DNA of 64,000 bases. Origin: Fragosphaeria purpurea. Lineage: Eukaryota; Ascomycota; Sordariomycetes; Ophiostomatales; Ophiostomataceae. Position numbers and translations under genes: made by a program. A model generated the notes under the pieces. That model saw nothing but the letters and a program-made list of their open reading frames with translations, did not search any database and was not told the DNA's origin. Within the stretch, counting starts at the first letter, position 1. Each line of letters opens with the position of its first letter. Shown here piece after piece: positions 42,701 through 55,684 of the stretch. The DNA is taken from contig PCDL01000001.1 in NCBI GenBank assembly GCA_002778095.1, forward strand, positions 3,472,001 through 3,536,000, written 5' to 3'.

Positions 42701-45700
42701 AAACATGCCCTTGAGTGTGTAGAAGTGCGCTTTTTGTGACGAGCTGAAGTAGTTGAGGTTCGTATTGTTGATGACGTCCAAACCGTTGGTCAGCTCGTCG
42801 GGATTCTGAAAGTGGCATTTGGCTTGCTCTCGGAGCTTCAGAAACGCTTCCTGGATTTCTATATTTGGGAAGGTGTAGATGCGGCCGAGTTGGTTGATGC
42901 AAACCTCCGGCAAATCGTGCTTCCGCGCCACATGGGCAAAGCGATTGATAATCCAAGCTGTCTCGTGGTAGCCGCGGTATGCAAAAGAAGAGCCGCTTGC
43001 CGCCTGCCCTTGCGGCTGCAGCAAGTTCAGATAGGTGTTGTTGATCAGATTAAAGATGTGCTGCCGCCACGTAACCAAATCCTGCCATGCCAAAATGTCG
43101 TCCCACATGTTGGGCAACCGGTCGCGCCACGATCCAAGGAGCAACTTCAGCTCGGACGACTTGGCGTCAAGGTTGGCATACACCGTCGTCGCAAGGCTGT
43201 TGCAGATGATGCTGGCATCGTGCACTTCCACCAACAATTGGAAGGCCTGCATCAGAGGAATGTGCGCATTCGTCAGCCGACGCGGCAGCTGGTGCCACTT
43301 ACGGATTGACAGCTGAATGGCCTCGTCGGTCGCGCGGTTGAAGTCCTGCACAGAGTCCTGCTTGTGGTGGAACCGGAGCAGGCCCATGAAGGCCTGGAAA
43401 AACGCTCGTCGCGGTGTCGGTGCGTCCATAACGCCCTTTATCAGGCCTTCCAGCTGATCCCGGCTGTTCTGTTCTTGCCACATGTCAAAATTGCGCCAGG
43501 CACATTCCAACAACAAATCCTGGAAATTTTCGTGCTTGGCAAAGTCTTGCAAAATGTCCCACTGCTGCAGCTTTTGGGCACATATAACCCAATGATCCTC
43601 CCACAGCATGTACTCGGCTTGCGAAAATGGGATGACGCTCGTGCGCGCCTTCACTTGAGCCGTCTCGTACATGCGTTGCGCCTTGTCCCAAAGCCCGTTT
43701 TGCTCGTACGACAGTGCAGAATTTGTCTCGAGGAAATGGCAGCGGCGCCGCCAGGTGCCGTAGAACAGATCCTCCTCTTTCAAGTCTGCGTACAGCTCCA
43801 CCAGCGCGTCCAGATTGCTCTCCCGCGCGAGGGCAGACGTGACCTCGGGCTTGATGGCGGACCGCTCCATCTGCGTCACTGCCACGTACCACACATCAAA
43901 CGTGCGTGCGAGATGTTTCATCACGTGTGGCGGAATCTTGCAATCGGGCCAGGCGTGTGCAGCTCCAGTGAGCAGCGCCTGCACCACATTCGGCCGCTTG
44001 TCCATCTGGCGGTTGTGGTATTCCTTGGTCAGGAGCCCAATGAGCCCACGCTCCAGCTCGGGCCGATCTTCACGCAGCGTGGCGCCCCAGTACAGCGGGA
44101 ACAGGGCGACCCAAAGCTCGCCGGCCGTGTTATTGTCGGCGTGCTGCAGCTGCATGAGCGGCTCGAGCAGATCGCGGACTTTGACGTCGGCTAAGCCGGC
44201 AACATGTTTGCGCAGGCCCATCATCAACGTCTCGTACTTGTCGTCCATCATCAACTCTGGCTCACGGCTGTCTTTGCTGTAAATGCCGTACAGCTGCGAT
44301 AGCGTTTGGATGCGGATGTCCTCGGAGTGCAGCTGTGCCACCGTGTTCATCTCAATCGCGCCCATCAACAGATGCGACGCCTGTGCCAGCCAGAAGGAGT
44401 CGGAGAGCGTGTCCCAGTTTTGTTCCGAAATGACATACGCCAAACGGTCGCTGGCTGACTTGGCCAGACTGCGGTCAAAGACACTGAGGAAACGGTTTCG
44501 CGTCTCGACGTCCTGTGCACGTGTACCGATAAGAAAAGCGTGCTCCAGACGAACGGTAATCTCTGTGCGCGCAATCTTGGGGTCTTCGTAAATGCGGAGG
44601 ACCAGGTCCAGGAACTTTTGCAGCATTGTCAGGTCTTGACGGTGCTCAAACCCTAGCATCTTGTGCAGGACGGCCGTTTTCTCCTTAAGCGTCGGCCATG
44701 TGCCTTCCGATTTGAACACCCAGGCCTCTACCATATCGAGGATTTTGGTGCAAAGCCCGACGTGCTGCGACTTCTCAACCAGGTTGGCTAGCACGCTCAA
44801 GAAAGGCCGCCGGCTGTCCCCAAGGGTCTCGATGCGTTGGGCCGCGACATCAATGCCCTTGATGATCAAGCCCGTTTGAATCTCCAAATCGTGCGGCGTC
44901 AGCTCCCCCGCGGCCATGTTAGGCTCCGCCGAAAGAGACGCTCGTCCGTGGGGGCTATTAGCATGCGCTGCCACATAGGTGTAATGTGCCAGGTGTTCGC
45001 GGCCTAGTTTTGCCTGCAGTGCTTTCAAAATAGCAGGAATATGCGGGTCAATAGCGCTCGGACGACGGCTGGAGAGCGACCACAGGATATTGATACCGGC
45101 CATGTAGTTGTTGGCACCCATCATTTCCGTGGCAATATTGGACAAAAACGTGACAAACTCGGACTGCTGCTGCGCCTCCGCCTCGCCCTCCGCATCGGCG
45201 TCTTCCATTTGCACATCTTCCGGGACTGTTTCGAGGATGCGGCGAACGATCGACTTGAGCTCGCGGCCGTCGTCGTAATCCGTGGTCACCGTGTGCAAGC
45301 AATCTTGCACTTCGGGGTTGTCGGACTTGAGGCTCTTCTCCAAGATCGTTTGGATCATTTCAATGTGCGCGAGGATCCACTCGTCGCTTTGGAAATGCAA
45401 AATGATGCGAACGACCTGCAGCATGTTGATGATGTTACCAATGAACTTTTCGTCGTTCGCCTCCTTGTTGGGCTGGTCGACAGCTAGCGCCTGCGACGTC
45501 TTCGCGCTGGCCAAAACAACCTCCGTCGCGTTCGACTTGAGGTCAACGTCGTTGATGCCCCAATACCTAGGCTGCAGCAGATTGTACAACAGTGCCATAG
45601 ACCGCTTGCACATGTCGCTCCAGGGGTTGGGCGACTGCGTTGCCAAGTAGCCGGGGTCTTTGACTTTTGACGACGGCAGCTCGTACCGCTCGTTGAGCTG

Positions 45701-48700
45701 GGCAATAAACTCGATCAAGAACCGCAGCATTTTTTGTCGTCCCACGGTTGGCACCTGGTATTCTGGTTTGCTTGGAGCCGGTGCTTGCACGGTAGACGAG
45801 CCCGACGCGCCCGCTCCCGCTTCGTCGCCTTCCAGTCTTCGCTTTCTCGACAAGGGTGACTCAGACATGGACCGCCGCGTCGCGACCGGCGAGCTTGAGC
45901 CTGCAGAGCCCGCAACAACACCGGCGCCGCCGCTGCGGTTTGTTTCCTCGATAAGCTTGCCTTCCACACGCCGGTACTCCCATTGCCAGATCAACCACAT
46001 CAGGTTCAGCGCCAGACGCTTATTTTCGCTAGAAGCATTGGACGGGCTGGCGATCCGTCGCAGAGACATGATGATCAGCATGGTGAACTTATCCCGGGAC
46101 TCGTAAAAGAGGTCAGGGTGCCGGACAAGGAACTGGAAAATGTTGCTCGTCTGCTGGGTATTGTGGCTTTCCTCCGCCAATATCCTTCTTGGAGCGGCCG
46201 CCCAGACAGCGTTGCGGTCATTGCCTTGAAAGCGCGGCAACACGGGGGCGACGAGCTCCAACGCCTGGTTGACAAGAGCGCGGCCCTCGCTTTGGTTGGC
46301 TTTCAGTAAGGAGTAGTACACCTGGGACACGATTTTCAGGGGCGTCTCGTAGTGCGCAAGGAAGTAGCCGAGCACAACGTACGCGGCGTGCTTGTTCATG
46401 GCGTCGTCGTTGCGGATGTAGGTCCAGCCAAACTTGATAATGTCTTTGCGCACATCCTGCAGAATCGCATGGTGGTACTTGACCAACATGGCCGTGAGCT
46501 GCATGACTTCCATGCGGGTGTAGTCAACGCCACCCACCTGCGCCAGCTCGTCCGAATGGGCATCGACCATGTTGGCTTTCCAGATCTTGACGCTAATAGA
46601 CTCAATGATTTGCTTGTCGGCCAGCAGCGGCGAGCCTTTTTCCCGGTCCTTCTCGCCCAGACGGTCCCAGTTCCGCATAACGTCCATGGCGACAATGGGG
46701 TTCACCATGTAATGCAGCAAGAACGACTTGGTCTTGTGGGTGGCCGTCTTGCCCGCATACACCTCGAGACACCGCAGCACAAGCGACCGACAAAAGTCAA
46801 CCGAGCCGTTGCAAACAATGTTCTTGTAAATGTACGCGAAAAAGGCGGGCGTCAAGCGCAATTCCTCCGCCGTCAGCGACTCCACCAACCCAAGAAGCAT
46901 GTCGATGTCGTGAACGTGCCGCTCCAAGTACTTGGTCAGAACGAACATTAACTGCTCTGCCGCCTGGTTGCCAGCCAGCCGAATGTTGGGAGGGTACTCG
47001 TTCGCCCGGAGACGTTCCTCGAGAGTCTTGCCAATGGATTTCAACCACGGCAAATGCTCCTTCTTTTCCATCCAAGGCACGGGACCGTCTTGTTCTGCGC
47101 AGAGCGAATACAGAATGTGAACGGAATTGATGACAGCCACGAAGCGCGTGTCCCGGCCTTCTGAGACGGCAGTGTTGCAGTTCTTCACAAGCTCGTCCAC
47201 ATGCGCGTTGCAGTAGGTACGCAGGGACTGGCTGCCCGGGTCCTGGAGAGACTGCGCCAAAAACCGGCCATAGCGCAGGTCTTCAATGCGGCCGACCAGC
47301 ATCGTGCAGACGTCCTTAGCGTATCGGTTCATGTACGCGTACACCGGCGCGCGCAACGGGCTATGGTAGGTGCGCCGTAACTTTTCTTCTAGGTCGAGGG
47401 CCGTGTTGATGATGCGCTCCATGTAAGCGCGCGCAGCGTTCGGCAAGAGGTGAAATACATTGAAGACGCCCACTATAATCTTCATGAGATCGCTTTGCTC
47501 GAACAGCATGAACGACACCTGCTGCAGGGCCAGGGGATCCGCCAGCTTGCCCAAGTGGTCAAGCAAGCGGACGGCAATCTCGACTTTGAAGTAGTTTGTC
47601 AAGAGGCGCAGAAGGCGCACGAGGTTGTCCAAGCTGTCAGCCTTCAGGCGCTTGGGCTCTTGTAAGCTTGCCAAAACCGGCCGCAAATTCAATTGGAGCA
47701 GATCCTTAGGCAGTTTGTGCATATGCAAAAAGATACGGCGCAAGGCGTCGCTGGCAGCCTCAACGACCGGCTTCGGCTCAGTATAGAGACAGGTGAAAAA
47801 CAGTGAGATAATCTTCGGACGCGTCTCGTTGCCCTCGGGGCCTTTCGGGAAGTCGTCCGATGCCATGGCCGTGCTCAGAATCCGAATGCAAGCCGCACGC
47901 ACATCCACAATGTAGTTGTGTGTGCGGAACTCGGCTGGCTTGCCCGCCAGCGACTCGTCTTTTGCTTCGGCCAACGCCGACGATTCCTGCAAAAGACGAT
48001 TGACGTTGTCGTCGATGGGCACAAAATTCGGCTTAAGGGTCATGAAGTAGGTCAGAGCGTCAATGTAGCCGATTTGGATGGAGAACGGCAATGCCCGTAA
48101 CGGCTTGTGGAAAAGTGGTGGGAGCAGGCGGTCCTTGTGTGGCTCGATGATCTCCCAAACCTGCGCATTGACGGTCTGCGCAATTTGCTCGAGAGAACGC
48201 TTCGCCGTGTTGCGAACGTGCTTGTTCATGTGCGACAACTCCATGGCGAGAAGCAGGCACGTCTGCACGAGACGGCGCGGTCCGCTCTTGGACTTGTCTT
48301 GCTCGTTTTGCGGCTGCGGCGTCTGTGTATCTCTGCGTTCGGACCGGCCGTGCTCTCTGTCCGGCAGCGCATCTTCCTTTTGCAAGCCCTTGGTGACACG
48401 CTTGAGCAGAATCTCCAGCGTGGTTTGCGCGAGCCGTCTCGTCGTGTCCGGCAGATCCGGCGGCATGTCCTTGATGATGAACAACAGCGACCGGACAAAT
48501 CCCATCTGCATGCGTCCAATCCATGCGTCGCCCAAGTTGATGTCCGTCAGAAGGGTGCGAATGCCCAGACACGCGCCCGTTTTGAGAAACCACTCCTCCA
48601 CATAGCAGCCGTGCGTGAATGTTGCGGCCAGGTGGTTGAAGAACTCCAACACGTACACGTTGTCCGCGGACCCAAAAATGGTGGCGGCGGTATCGAACAT

Positions 48701-51700
48701 GACGTGCATGGCGCGCTGGGCGGCGTCGCGGGTCTCGGGCTGCATCGACGCGAGCGACTCCAAAATCGCGTCCGCCATCAGATGCGCGTCAATGACCAGG
48801 GGGCCCTCGCCGGTCATGGCGTTGAACGTGGTGTTGTCTTTCTTCGCGTGGATGAGCGTGCGGCCAACATCCAGGACGACAAAATGGCGGCAGATGTTCA
48901 TCAGGAATCCGTCCGTCTCGTCCCGCAATTCGGGCAGCGACTCCGCGTAGAACAAGGCCTTGATCAGCCGCGCAAGCATAGTCTCTTGCTCCCGCTTCTT
49001 CACAACAGAGCGGTCGCGCTGCGTTTCGTCAAATACGCCAAGGTCGGCGTCAAATTTGTGTGCCAGCAAATCCTGTGCTTGCAACCGCACCAAGCGCGGC
49101 AAATCATCCGGCGGAGTGTCGAAGCCGATGCGTATCTTGATCTGGGCCTTGATCATCTGCAGAGCCTGCGTTTTGTAGTACGTCTGCGACTGCTTGGCGA
49201 CGGGGCCCTTGGCGGGCTTGCTGGGGACCTCCATGATCTTCTGCAAAGCTAGCTCGAGGCCCAGGTCTGCGTTGAACGCGCGGTCCTTCTTCGAGCCCAC
49301 TAGCCGGACGTCAAAGCTGGGCGTGTCGTCCACGTACTGCTTGAACGTCAGCGGCAAATGGTCGGTCATGTGCTTGCGGTTGCGCCCGCCCAGCTTGCCG
49401 AGGATGCGCATGGCCGTGTGCGAGTAGAAGTGGCTATAGGGGTGCGGCTTCAGCTGGTCGTAGAGCGCAGGCATGAGCTCGTCCAGCACCGGCGCCATCA
49501 ACGGATCTAGGTACTCGGCCGTCAAGTTATCGACGCAAAGTTCCAGTGTGCGCAAGCCCTGGACAACCATGTCCGAGCCGGCACGCAGCGCAGCGACAAG
49601 GGGCCGCATGAGGAAATTGAGGTGCGGCAAGAGGTTACTAAGCCGTGCCGGCACCGTCAGACACAACTCCACATAGAGATCCCGCTCTACGGGTTTGCGA
49701 GCAGCCAGGAGCAGGTTGTTGAGAACGTCCAGAAGCATCTCCAGCAGTGGCAGAATCTGCTTGTAGAGGTGTTCAAACTTGCCGCCGCCAATGCTACGGA
49801 ACAGCGAACGCAAGAGAAGGAAATAGTTCATGGGCTCCTCAGCCCGGGTCGACAGCTCCACCGACTTGCTGATGATGTCGACCACATACGGAAGGAGAAT
49901 CTGCTCATTTTGCGCCGCAAACAAGGTGACCGCCATAAATGCCAACTTGAACATGCGCAGAAGAACAGATGCCTTTTTGACGTCCGCCAGGCCGACGTCT
50001 TCGATGCGCTCCATCAAGAACCGCAGCAGCATGCCGCAGAAGGCGGGCGAGGTCACATCGCTGGCCAGAAAGTACTGGGGTATGTGCAAGAGCGCCGTAT
50101 GCTCAAAGATCATATCGAAGAGGTGCGGGACCTCCTGCTCAAAGATCTCGTTGAAGGTCGCCGGGTCGATGACGTGGAACACCGTCGCAAACATCTCCAA
50201 GAGGTCTGTCTCCTCCTTGCTGGCCGACACCATGTAAAAGTTGGCCATGAACTCGACCGTGGACGCATAGTGGGTCTCGGCAGTGGTCTTTTCGACACCC
50301 TCGTAGTACCGGAAGACGCGCGCACCCTCGCGGAAGAGCTTAATGATCACTTTGACCTCTTCGGCGTTGAAGCCACTAGCGACGTCCGACCAGCCGGGCG
50401 GTGCGATGGCCGCGTCGATGGGTGGTGTTTGCGCGCAGGCCCGCAATTGGTAGACGGTGTTCTTGAGGCCGTGCATCAGCGTCTCGAATAAGAACTTGTT
50501 GTCCACGACCGGGTCGTGGCCGCGCTCCCGGATGTTGGTGAGCTTGATGGGCATGGCCGCCGTCGTGAAAATGTCAATCTCGTCCCACTCGGGCCGCGCC
50601 TCGGCGTCGGCCAGGTAGGACTCGGGCAAGTACACGGCGGTGCCGAGGGCGGTCGCCGACGTCATCGTCTGCTGCTGCTGCTCTTGCTGCATCCGCCGCG
50701 CTTTGGTCGACAGCTTGACGGCATTATCGTACTGGCGGTTCATCGAGGCGAACTTGTCGGCAATGGCGTTGAGAATGGTCACCAGGTGGTACCGCGCCTC
50801 CATCTTGTCGTCCATCTTCGCGATGCACTCGGCCATGTTGAGCAGCAGCTTGGCGCTCATGGTCTGGAAGCTCGTGCCCGGGTAGTTATCCAGCAGGTTT
50901 TTGGTGTAGATCGCCACGGTCTTGCGAATGATTGGCGGCTTCAAATGATCGCGCACGTGGTGAATAAGGTCCGCTACCATACTATAAGCCAGCGGCCGCA
51001 TCGTCTCGTGCACGGTCAAGCCGTCACCCATGAGGATTCGCTCGTCCAGGAACTGCTCAATGACGTTAACAAAGATGCGCCGGTAGTTGAAGTTGATAAT
51101 GTGGCGGATGGCCACAATCAGCTCCTTCCGGGATGCCGCTTTCTCCCGGGGACAGTCGCGGAGCAGGCGGACGATGATGTTGGGCAGCTGCTGCAAGAAA
51201 TCCTGCATCTGCTGGGCGTACTGCCGCAGCGCAAACGCGAGGAAACTCATCATCTTGACCTGCAGGGTGATGTAGTCGCCGTAACTCGTCTTGTTTTTTA
51301 TGCTGGGGCTCATGCCGATGAAAAAGGCGCCCTTGGCCTCCGCCTCTTCTTGGGCCTGGGCCTGGGCCTTGGGCCGCTCGCTCAGCACCGCGGTGATCGC
51401 GGGGATGAACGTCTTGATGCTCTGCGGGATGTTGTTGCGGTACATTTGGAAGATGGACACGACGATGATGGGGCATTCGGCAATCACTTTGAACGACTGG
51501 GTGCCCTTCAGCAGCGGGCGGTCAACCTCAACGGGGCCGGACGCAGGCGAGGCCGGCGGATGGGCGGGGAAGGCCACTTGTGAGCTGCCGGGGGTCGAGG
51601 GCGCGGCGCCGCCAGCGCCCAGTGGTCCCGCCGCCGCCGCCGCCGCCGCCGCCACAGGTCTGCCGCCGTCGGCGGGGGCGTTGTCCAGCTGCTCGGCAAT

Positions 51701-52319
51701 GATACGCTGGGTCCCGTCGAACAGAGTTCGGATCAGTTTGAGAAACGCTTCCGCCTTCTTGCCGCAGACCTTGACTTGGTGGCGCAAGATGTCGCCAGCG
51801 GTCTTAATACACAAGCACGCATTGTCTTCGTTGTCGGTCTCGATGAGCCTGCTGAGCAGGTCGACGGTTTCCTCGGCGTAAGGCTCGAACGGCTCGGGCG
51901 GTGACAGATTGGAGGGAAAGCGATGAATGATTTCGAGCATGCAGTTTCGCAGTTTCTAGTACGCTTTAGCAGGAGTAGACGAGGAAACAGCAGTAGCAGC
52001 AGCAATAGCCATAGCAACAGCCTAGACGCACCTGTTCAGGAGACGCGCTCTGAAAGTTCGGTGGGCCATTGAGGATGTTGATAATGACCGGCATCACTTT
52101 TTTCAGAAACTGCGGGTAGATGGGCCCCGAGGTGTAATGGTCGAGGTAGTCGCGCAGGGTCCCGGCCGCTTCGAGCTTGGTCTTAGCATCTAACACAAAA
52201 AAAAAGACGAGTCAGCAAACAAAGACAACAACAGCTATGTGACAGCGGAGAAGCAACGCACCGAGCTCCGCCGAGACCAGCTGCCGCAGAATGTTGTCGA
52301 TTGCGCCTGCGGACGCCAT
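39797..52319 (-). CDS. TRA1: TRA1: SAGA/NuA4 scaffold, PI3K-related pseudokinase, 4 exons
   Basis: Predicted 4,094 residues. Exons are 52319-52262, 52189-52032, 51955-40577 and 40486-39797; introns of 72, 76 and 90 bp, all GT-AG. The last (40576-40487, branch TGCTAAC) is stop-free and 3n, so an ORF scan reads through it. The N-terminus includes SPEQ|KLRNCMLEIIHRF (splice), then HEAT-like repeats with the Tra1 blocks ILSECPI-like FKVIAECPIIVVS, MSFLAFALRQYAQQMQDFL and RILMGDGLTVHETMRPLAYS. A FAT region follows. A low-complexity Gln/Pro/Ala/Thr insert (~residues 3,330-3,560) separates it from the PI3K-like domain, whose kinase motifs are degenerate. The FATC end is short (VNPLNLALCDVLWMAFL). 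Tra1 recruits histone acetyltransferase complexes to activators. Confidence 0.95.
41496..42230 (-). repeat. Low-complexity Gln/Pro/Ala/Thr coding segment in TRA1
   Basis: About 240 codons of low complexity: Ala runs, poly-Gln, then Ala/Pro/Thr repeats and Asn/Ser patches. It lies between the FAT region and the kinase-like domain and is likely a disordered linker. It reads as several long antisense ORFs, which are artefacts. Confidence 0.7.
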
Positions 52320-53435
52320 GCTGGCGACGGGGGAGTTGGCTCGTCACGAGGAACGCGGGTGCGTGGCCGTCCTGGACCCCATATGAGACGACCAACGTGG
52401 CGTTTGCCTTGCTGGAAAGGACCGGCTTTGTGATAAAAAGCAGCGCCGACGAGAATAAAAGTCGTGAACGGGTTTCGGTCGCTAAACGGGCAGGATTCGA
52501 AATTATGACGGTACGGCTCACGCGAACGTGCGAAATCAAGGTGGACCTGAAAGAAAAAAAGAAAATAAATTAACAAACGAAACAGAAGACACCTGCAACC
52601 TGTGTCGTCGACGTGGTGGTCGCAAAGCCGCCGTGGTTCTGTGGCCGAAGAAAGAGGTTGAGGAAGAGAAGCGCAAAAAAAAGCGAGGCAGAACCAAGAC
52701 TTTGTTTGTAAGTGCAGCAGCAAGTCGCGACGCCCTCTTTTTTCCTAACACGCTCAACCCCAGGTCGAGGAGAGCTGGGGAGTGAGCTCGCCAAAACTTT
52801 TTGCGCTAGGCCACGCCAAAATAATGTTCCGGCTCCGACCTACTTCGTCTGCCATGCCGATCCCCGGCTTAGTACGCAAGGCCAACCACGACATTTGTCC
52901 ATTTCAGCCAATCAAGTCACGGATGCATTTTTTATCTTATCGAAAGGACCCACGCCAGCCTTATTGAGCCCCCCCAAGTGAGGCCTCATAGCTCTCACTC
53001 ATTTTCACTTTACTTTATGCTCACAGTCCAAGTACAGTTGTTGCATGCATCACTCACGATTTGTGCTTTATTGATGGTGTTTTATTTTCAATGTATGGCC
53101 AGAAGCCTTGTTATTTCTTGTTTTGTTTCATATGGGATCAAATGTCCAAACAACCCGGCCTCAGTTGACGCTCAGCGTGCGGCGCCGAAAAAGCGTGGTA
53201 TCAAAGAAAGTGAAAAAAAGATAAAATGTACAACGAATGTAGTGAAGAGAATGGAAACACACAACAACAGAAGCGATGAAAAAAAAAATGGAGAAAACGA
53301 AGAAAATGTCGCCTCAACATGCGATGTTGTTTACAATGCCCAATGCCGTGCCCGTTTTCCCTAACCGTTGAACACAAGAAAAACAGTGAAAAATGAAAAA
53401 CGAAAATGAAAAGGTCCTTTTTTTTACACATGCAC
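52320..53435. other. Spacer: TRA1 upstream region and LPMO 3' region
   Basis: 1,116 bp. Both flanking genes are leftward, so this holds the TRA1 promoter/5' UTR and the 3' end of the LPMO gene. Purine-rich runs occur near 52640-52690 and 53210-53300. No ORF with recognisable motifs. Confidence 0.4.
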
Positions 53436-54716
53436 TTATGCACGGAACCGGACGGCGACGCGCTTGGTCTTGCCGTTCGCGGCGGCAATGTTGATGCTCG
53501 CGCCTTGGCCGCCCGAGCATGACGTGCCGGCCGCCAGCTCTTGCACCACCGACCACACGCCGCTGGCGCACTGCTGGTACGAGCTGCCGAGGCAGTTCCA
53601 CGTGCCTTCGGGCGAGCAGGGAGAGCCGGCCGGCTCGCCAGAGGATCCGCTCGCGTTCGAAGTCGTGGAGGACGACGACGAGGACGAGCCCGCTGGCGAT
53701 GGGGCTGGGGCGGGTGGACCGGCGGCGGCAGCAGCAGCGGTGGCGCTGGTGGTAGGTGCGGCAGCAGGAGCTTCAGCAGCCGTGGTCGTGGAAGGTGGGT
53801 CGGCAGCCGGCGGAGCTGTCGTCGCTGGCGCACCCTGAGACGGGTTTGCCGTGATGAACACACCACCGGGCACGGTAGCCGGCGACGTCGGGTCACCACC
53901 CGCCTGGGCGGCGGCTGCTGACGGGCTAGGACCGGCACCCGAGCCGGCACCCGAGCCAGAGCCAGAACCAGAACCAGAACCAGAGCCAGTGCCGGCCGCA
54001 GCAGGTGGCGGGCTGGCGCCGGGGGCTTGACAGCCGGTGCCCGTGGGCGTGGAAAAGGCCGATGTGGCGCCGTTCATAGAGACAACGTCGTTGCCCGGGT
54101 TGGGGAAGAGCAGGTCGGTGCTGTCGACGGTGCCGCAGCCGTTGCCGACGTTGGCCACGAACATGTCCGGCAAGCTGTCAAAGTTGGCCTTGTCGCCGGA
54201 GGTGCCCGTGAGCGTGACGGGGGCGCAGTTCATGTACATTTCGCGGTTGCCAATCTTGTTGTACCAGGTCCACGCCAGGGTGACCTGGCCCGTGGGGATG
54301 TTGCTGGGCACCGTGAAGTTGTACGTGAAGGGGTCGGCGGCCGCCGCGTCGTCGCCCATGTTGCCGGTCTGGCCCTGGGCCGGGCAGCCGCCCTCGATGG
54401 AGCGGATGACCTTCCACGTGCTGCTGGCGCTGGGGTGCGTGTCGTAGGTCAGCGAGATCTGGCAGGAGCCGCCGCCGTGGACGGCCTGGCCGGTGAACTT
54501 GAGCGGCTGGCTGGAGCCCAGGGGGAAGGTGTTGGAGGCGCTGCCGGCAACGAGGGACGCGCCGGCGGTCAACTGGCACGGGAAGTTGGAGCCGTCGGCG
54601 TTGAGCGGTCCATTGACGAGCGCCGGCGAGCTGTAGGGCTGCGGGGTGTTCATGAGCATGTGGCCGTTGGCCACGGCGGCCAGAACGGCGGCGACAAACG
54701 AGGTCGTAGCGTACAT
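53436..54716 (-). CDS. Secreted AA11-type lytic polysaccharide monooxygenase with X278-like C-terminus
   Basis: An intronless 426-residue secreted copper enzyme that probably oxidises chitin. The signal peptide is residues 1-18, so His19 becomes the mature N-terminus (HMLMNTPQPYSS). The second copper ligand is His80 (GQAVHGGGSC) and Tyr161 (REMYMNC) sits at the AA11 axial position. Block SNFPCQ and paired cysteines fit AA11. A long Gly/Ser, Pro and Ala/Thr linker follows. The C-terminal Cys-rich module (SPEGTWNCLGSSYQQC, then SVVQELAAGTSC) matches the X278 domain appended to AA11 enzymes. The chosen ATG at 54716 places the signal peptide first; a longer frame to 54890 crosses the CA repeat and is rejected. 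Roles in cell-wall remodelling or fungal/insect chitin attack are inferred. Confidence 0.88.
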   Translation of the reverse strand: MYATTSFVAAVLAAVANGHMLMNTPQPYSSPALVNGPLNADGSNFPCQLTAGASLVAGSASNTFPLGSSQPLKFTGQAVHGGGSCQISLTYDTHPSASSTWKVIRSIEGGCPAQGQTGNMGDDAAAADPFTYNFTVPSNIPTGQVTLAWTWYNKIGNREMYMNCAPVTLTGTSGDKANFDSLPDMFVANVGNGCGTVDSTDLLFPNPGNDVVSMNGATSAFSTPTGTGCQAPGASPPPAAAGTGSGSGSGSGSGSGAGSGAGPSPSAAAAQAGGDPTSPATVPGGVFITANPSQGAPATTAPPAADPPSTTTAAEAPAAAPTTSATAAAAAAGPPAPAPSPAGSSSSSSSTTSNASGSSGEPAGSPCSPEGTWNCLGSSYQQCASGVWSVVQELAAGTSCSGGQGASINIAAANGKTKRVAVRFRA

Positions 54717-54736
54717 GTTTGCGTTGTTTTTTTTTT

Positions 54737-54760
54737 GTGTGTGTGTGTGTGTGTGTGTGT
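54737..54760. repeat. (GT)12 / (CA)12 microsatellite
   Basis: Twelve uninterrupted GT units, which read as CA on the coding strand. It sits 21-44 bp upstream of the LPMO start codon, beside a T9-type run, so likely in the 5' UTR. It reads as Thr-His repeats in the rejected N-terminal extension. Confidence 0.9.
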
Positions 54761-55649
54761 TATTGTGAACAGTGAAAGATTTTTGTTGATCGTTCCAGAC
54801 GATGTGATAGTGTGGTTTATGTGCTGATGAGAGTGTGGTCTTTTGCAAAGTGTCGAAAGGCTGTTGAAGGGGGGGGGATTTTTTCGCCAAGTTTGTGCTT
54901 TATAGAAAGAGGACAAAAAGAAGAGAAGCAAGAAACAATGCTTTTGGATGCCTGTGTATCGGCGTGAACAAAACTTTTGATATCTGTGCACAAGTGTTAA
55001 TGGCTTTGTATAAAAAGGACAAAGAAATGACACACACGCGGTGTATTGTTTGTTGAGATGCTCAAGAAAAAACTTGACAAAATATCCGATATATAAAAAA
55101 AGGCAAGACGTACAAAAGAACAAAGGCACTTGTGTGAAGAAGTTCAAAAGCCGGCGGTCGTTCTCTCAAAGAGCGTGTTAGCAGAGTGAAGAACAAAAAA
55201 CAAAAAGTGACAAGAATCTGAGTTGTTGTTTTGTTCAAAGAGTCCAAATGGCTTAAAGGAAAGTGAATGCTCCAGGCGATTTTGATAAAAATAGCAGAAA
55301 AAGAGAAGAAGAAGCTGAAAGTAAGCAAAGGAACCTAGCCTTCAAGGAATGAATGAAGAGCACGTACGACACTGGGTCGGGAGTTGCAAAGGACAAGAGG
55401 GGAATGAAATCAAGAACAAGAATGAGTGAAGAAAACAAGAAGAAGAAGAAAAAGAGAAGAAGTGAAAATCTTGGCAAAAGAGGTTCTACCAGCCCATCTT
55501 ATATGCGTGCGTGAATACCAGGAGGGCACGACAGGATCTTGGTACCATGTATTTCTACGCCTACGTCGGTGAGTGAAGATGGGGCAGGAAAAGAGGGAGG
55601 AAAAGAGGGAGGGAGAGGAAAAGAAGGACGGGGTTGCAGGGCACACACG

Positions 55650-55684
55650 CAAACGACAAACGGCAAACGGCAAACGGCAAACGA
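55650..55684. repeat. 7-bp tandem repeat, 5 copies
   Basis: Five consecutive 7-base units: CAAACGA, CAAACGG three times, CAAACGA. It lies about 930 bp upstream of the LPMO start. It could be a regulator site array or a simple repeat. Confidence 0.8.

Noticed and set aside
54027..54827. 266-codon rightward ORF opposite the LPMO
   Set aside because: The composition (Val/Gly/Arg repeats) is an antisense shadow of the LPMO frame, which has a signal peptide and copper ligands.
54717..54890. N-terminal extension of the LPMO through the CA repeat
   Set aside because: It would bury the signal peptide and its N-terminal His and encode a Thr-His repeat; the ATG at 54716 gives a correct secreted enzyme.
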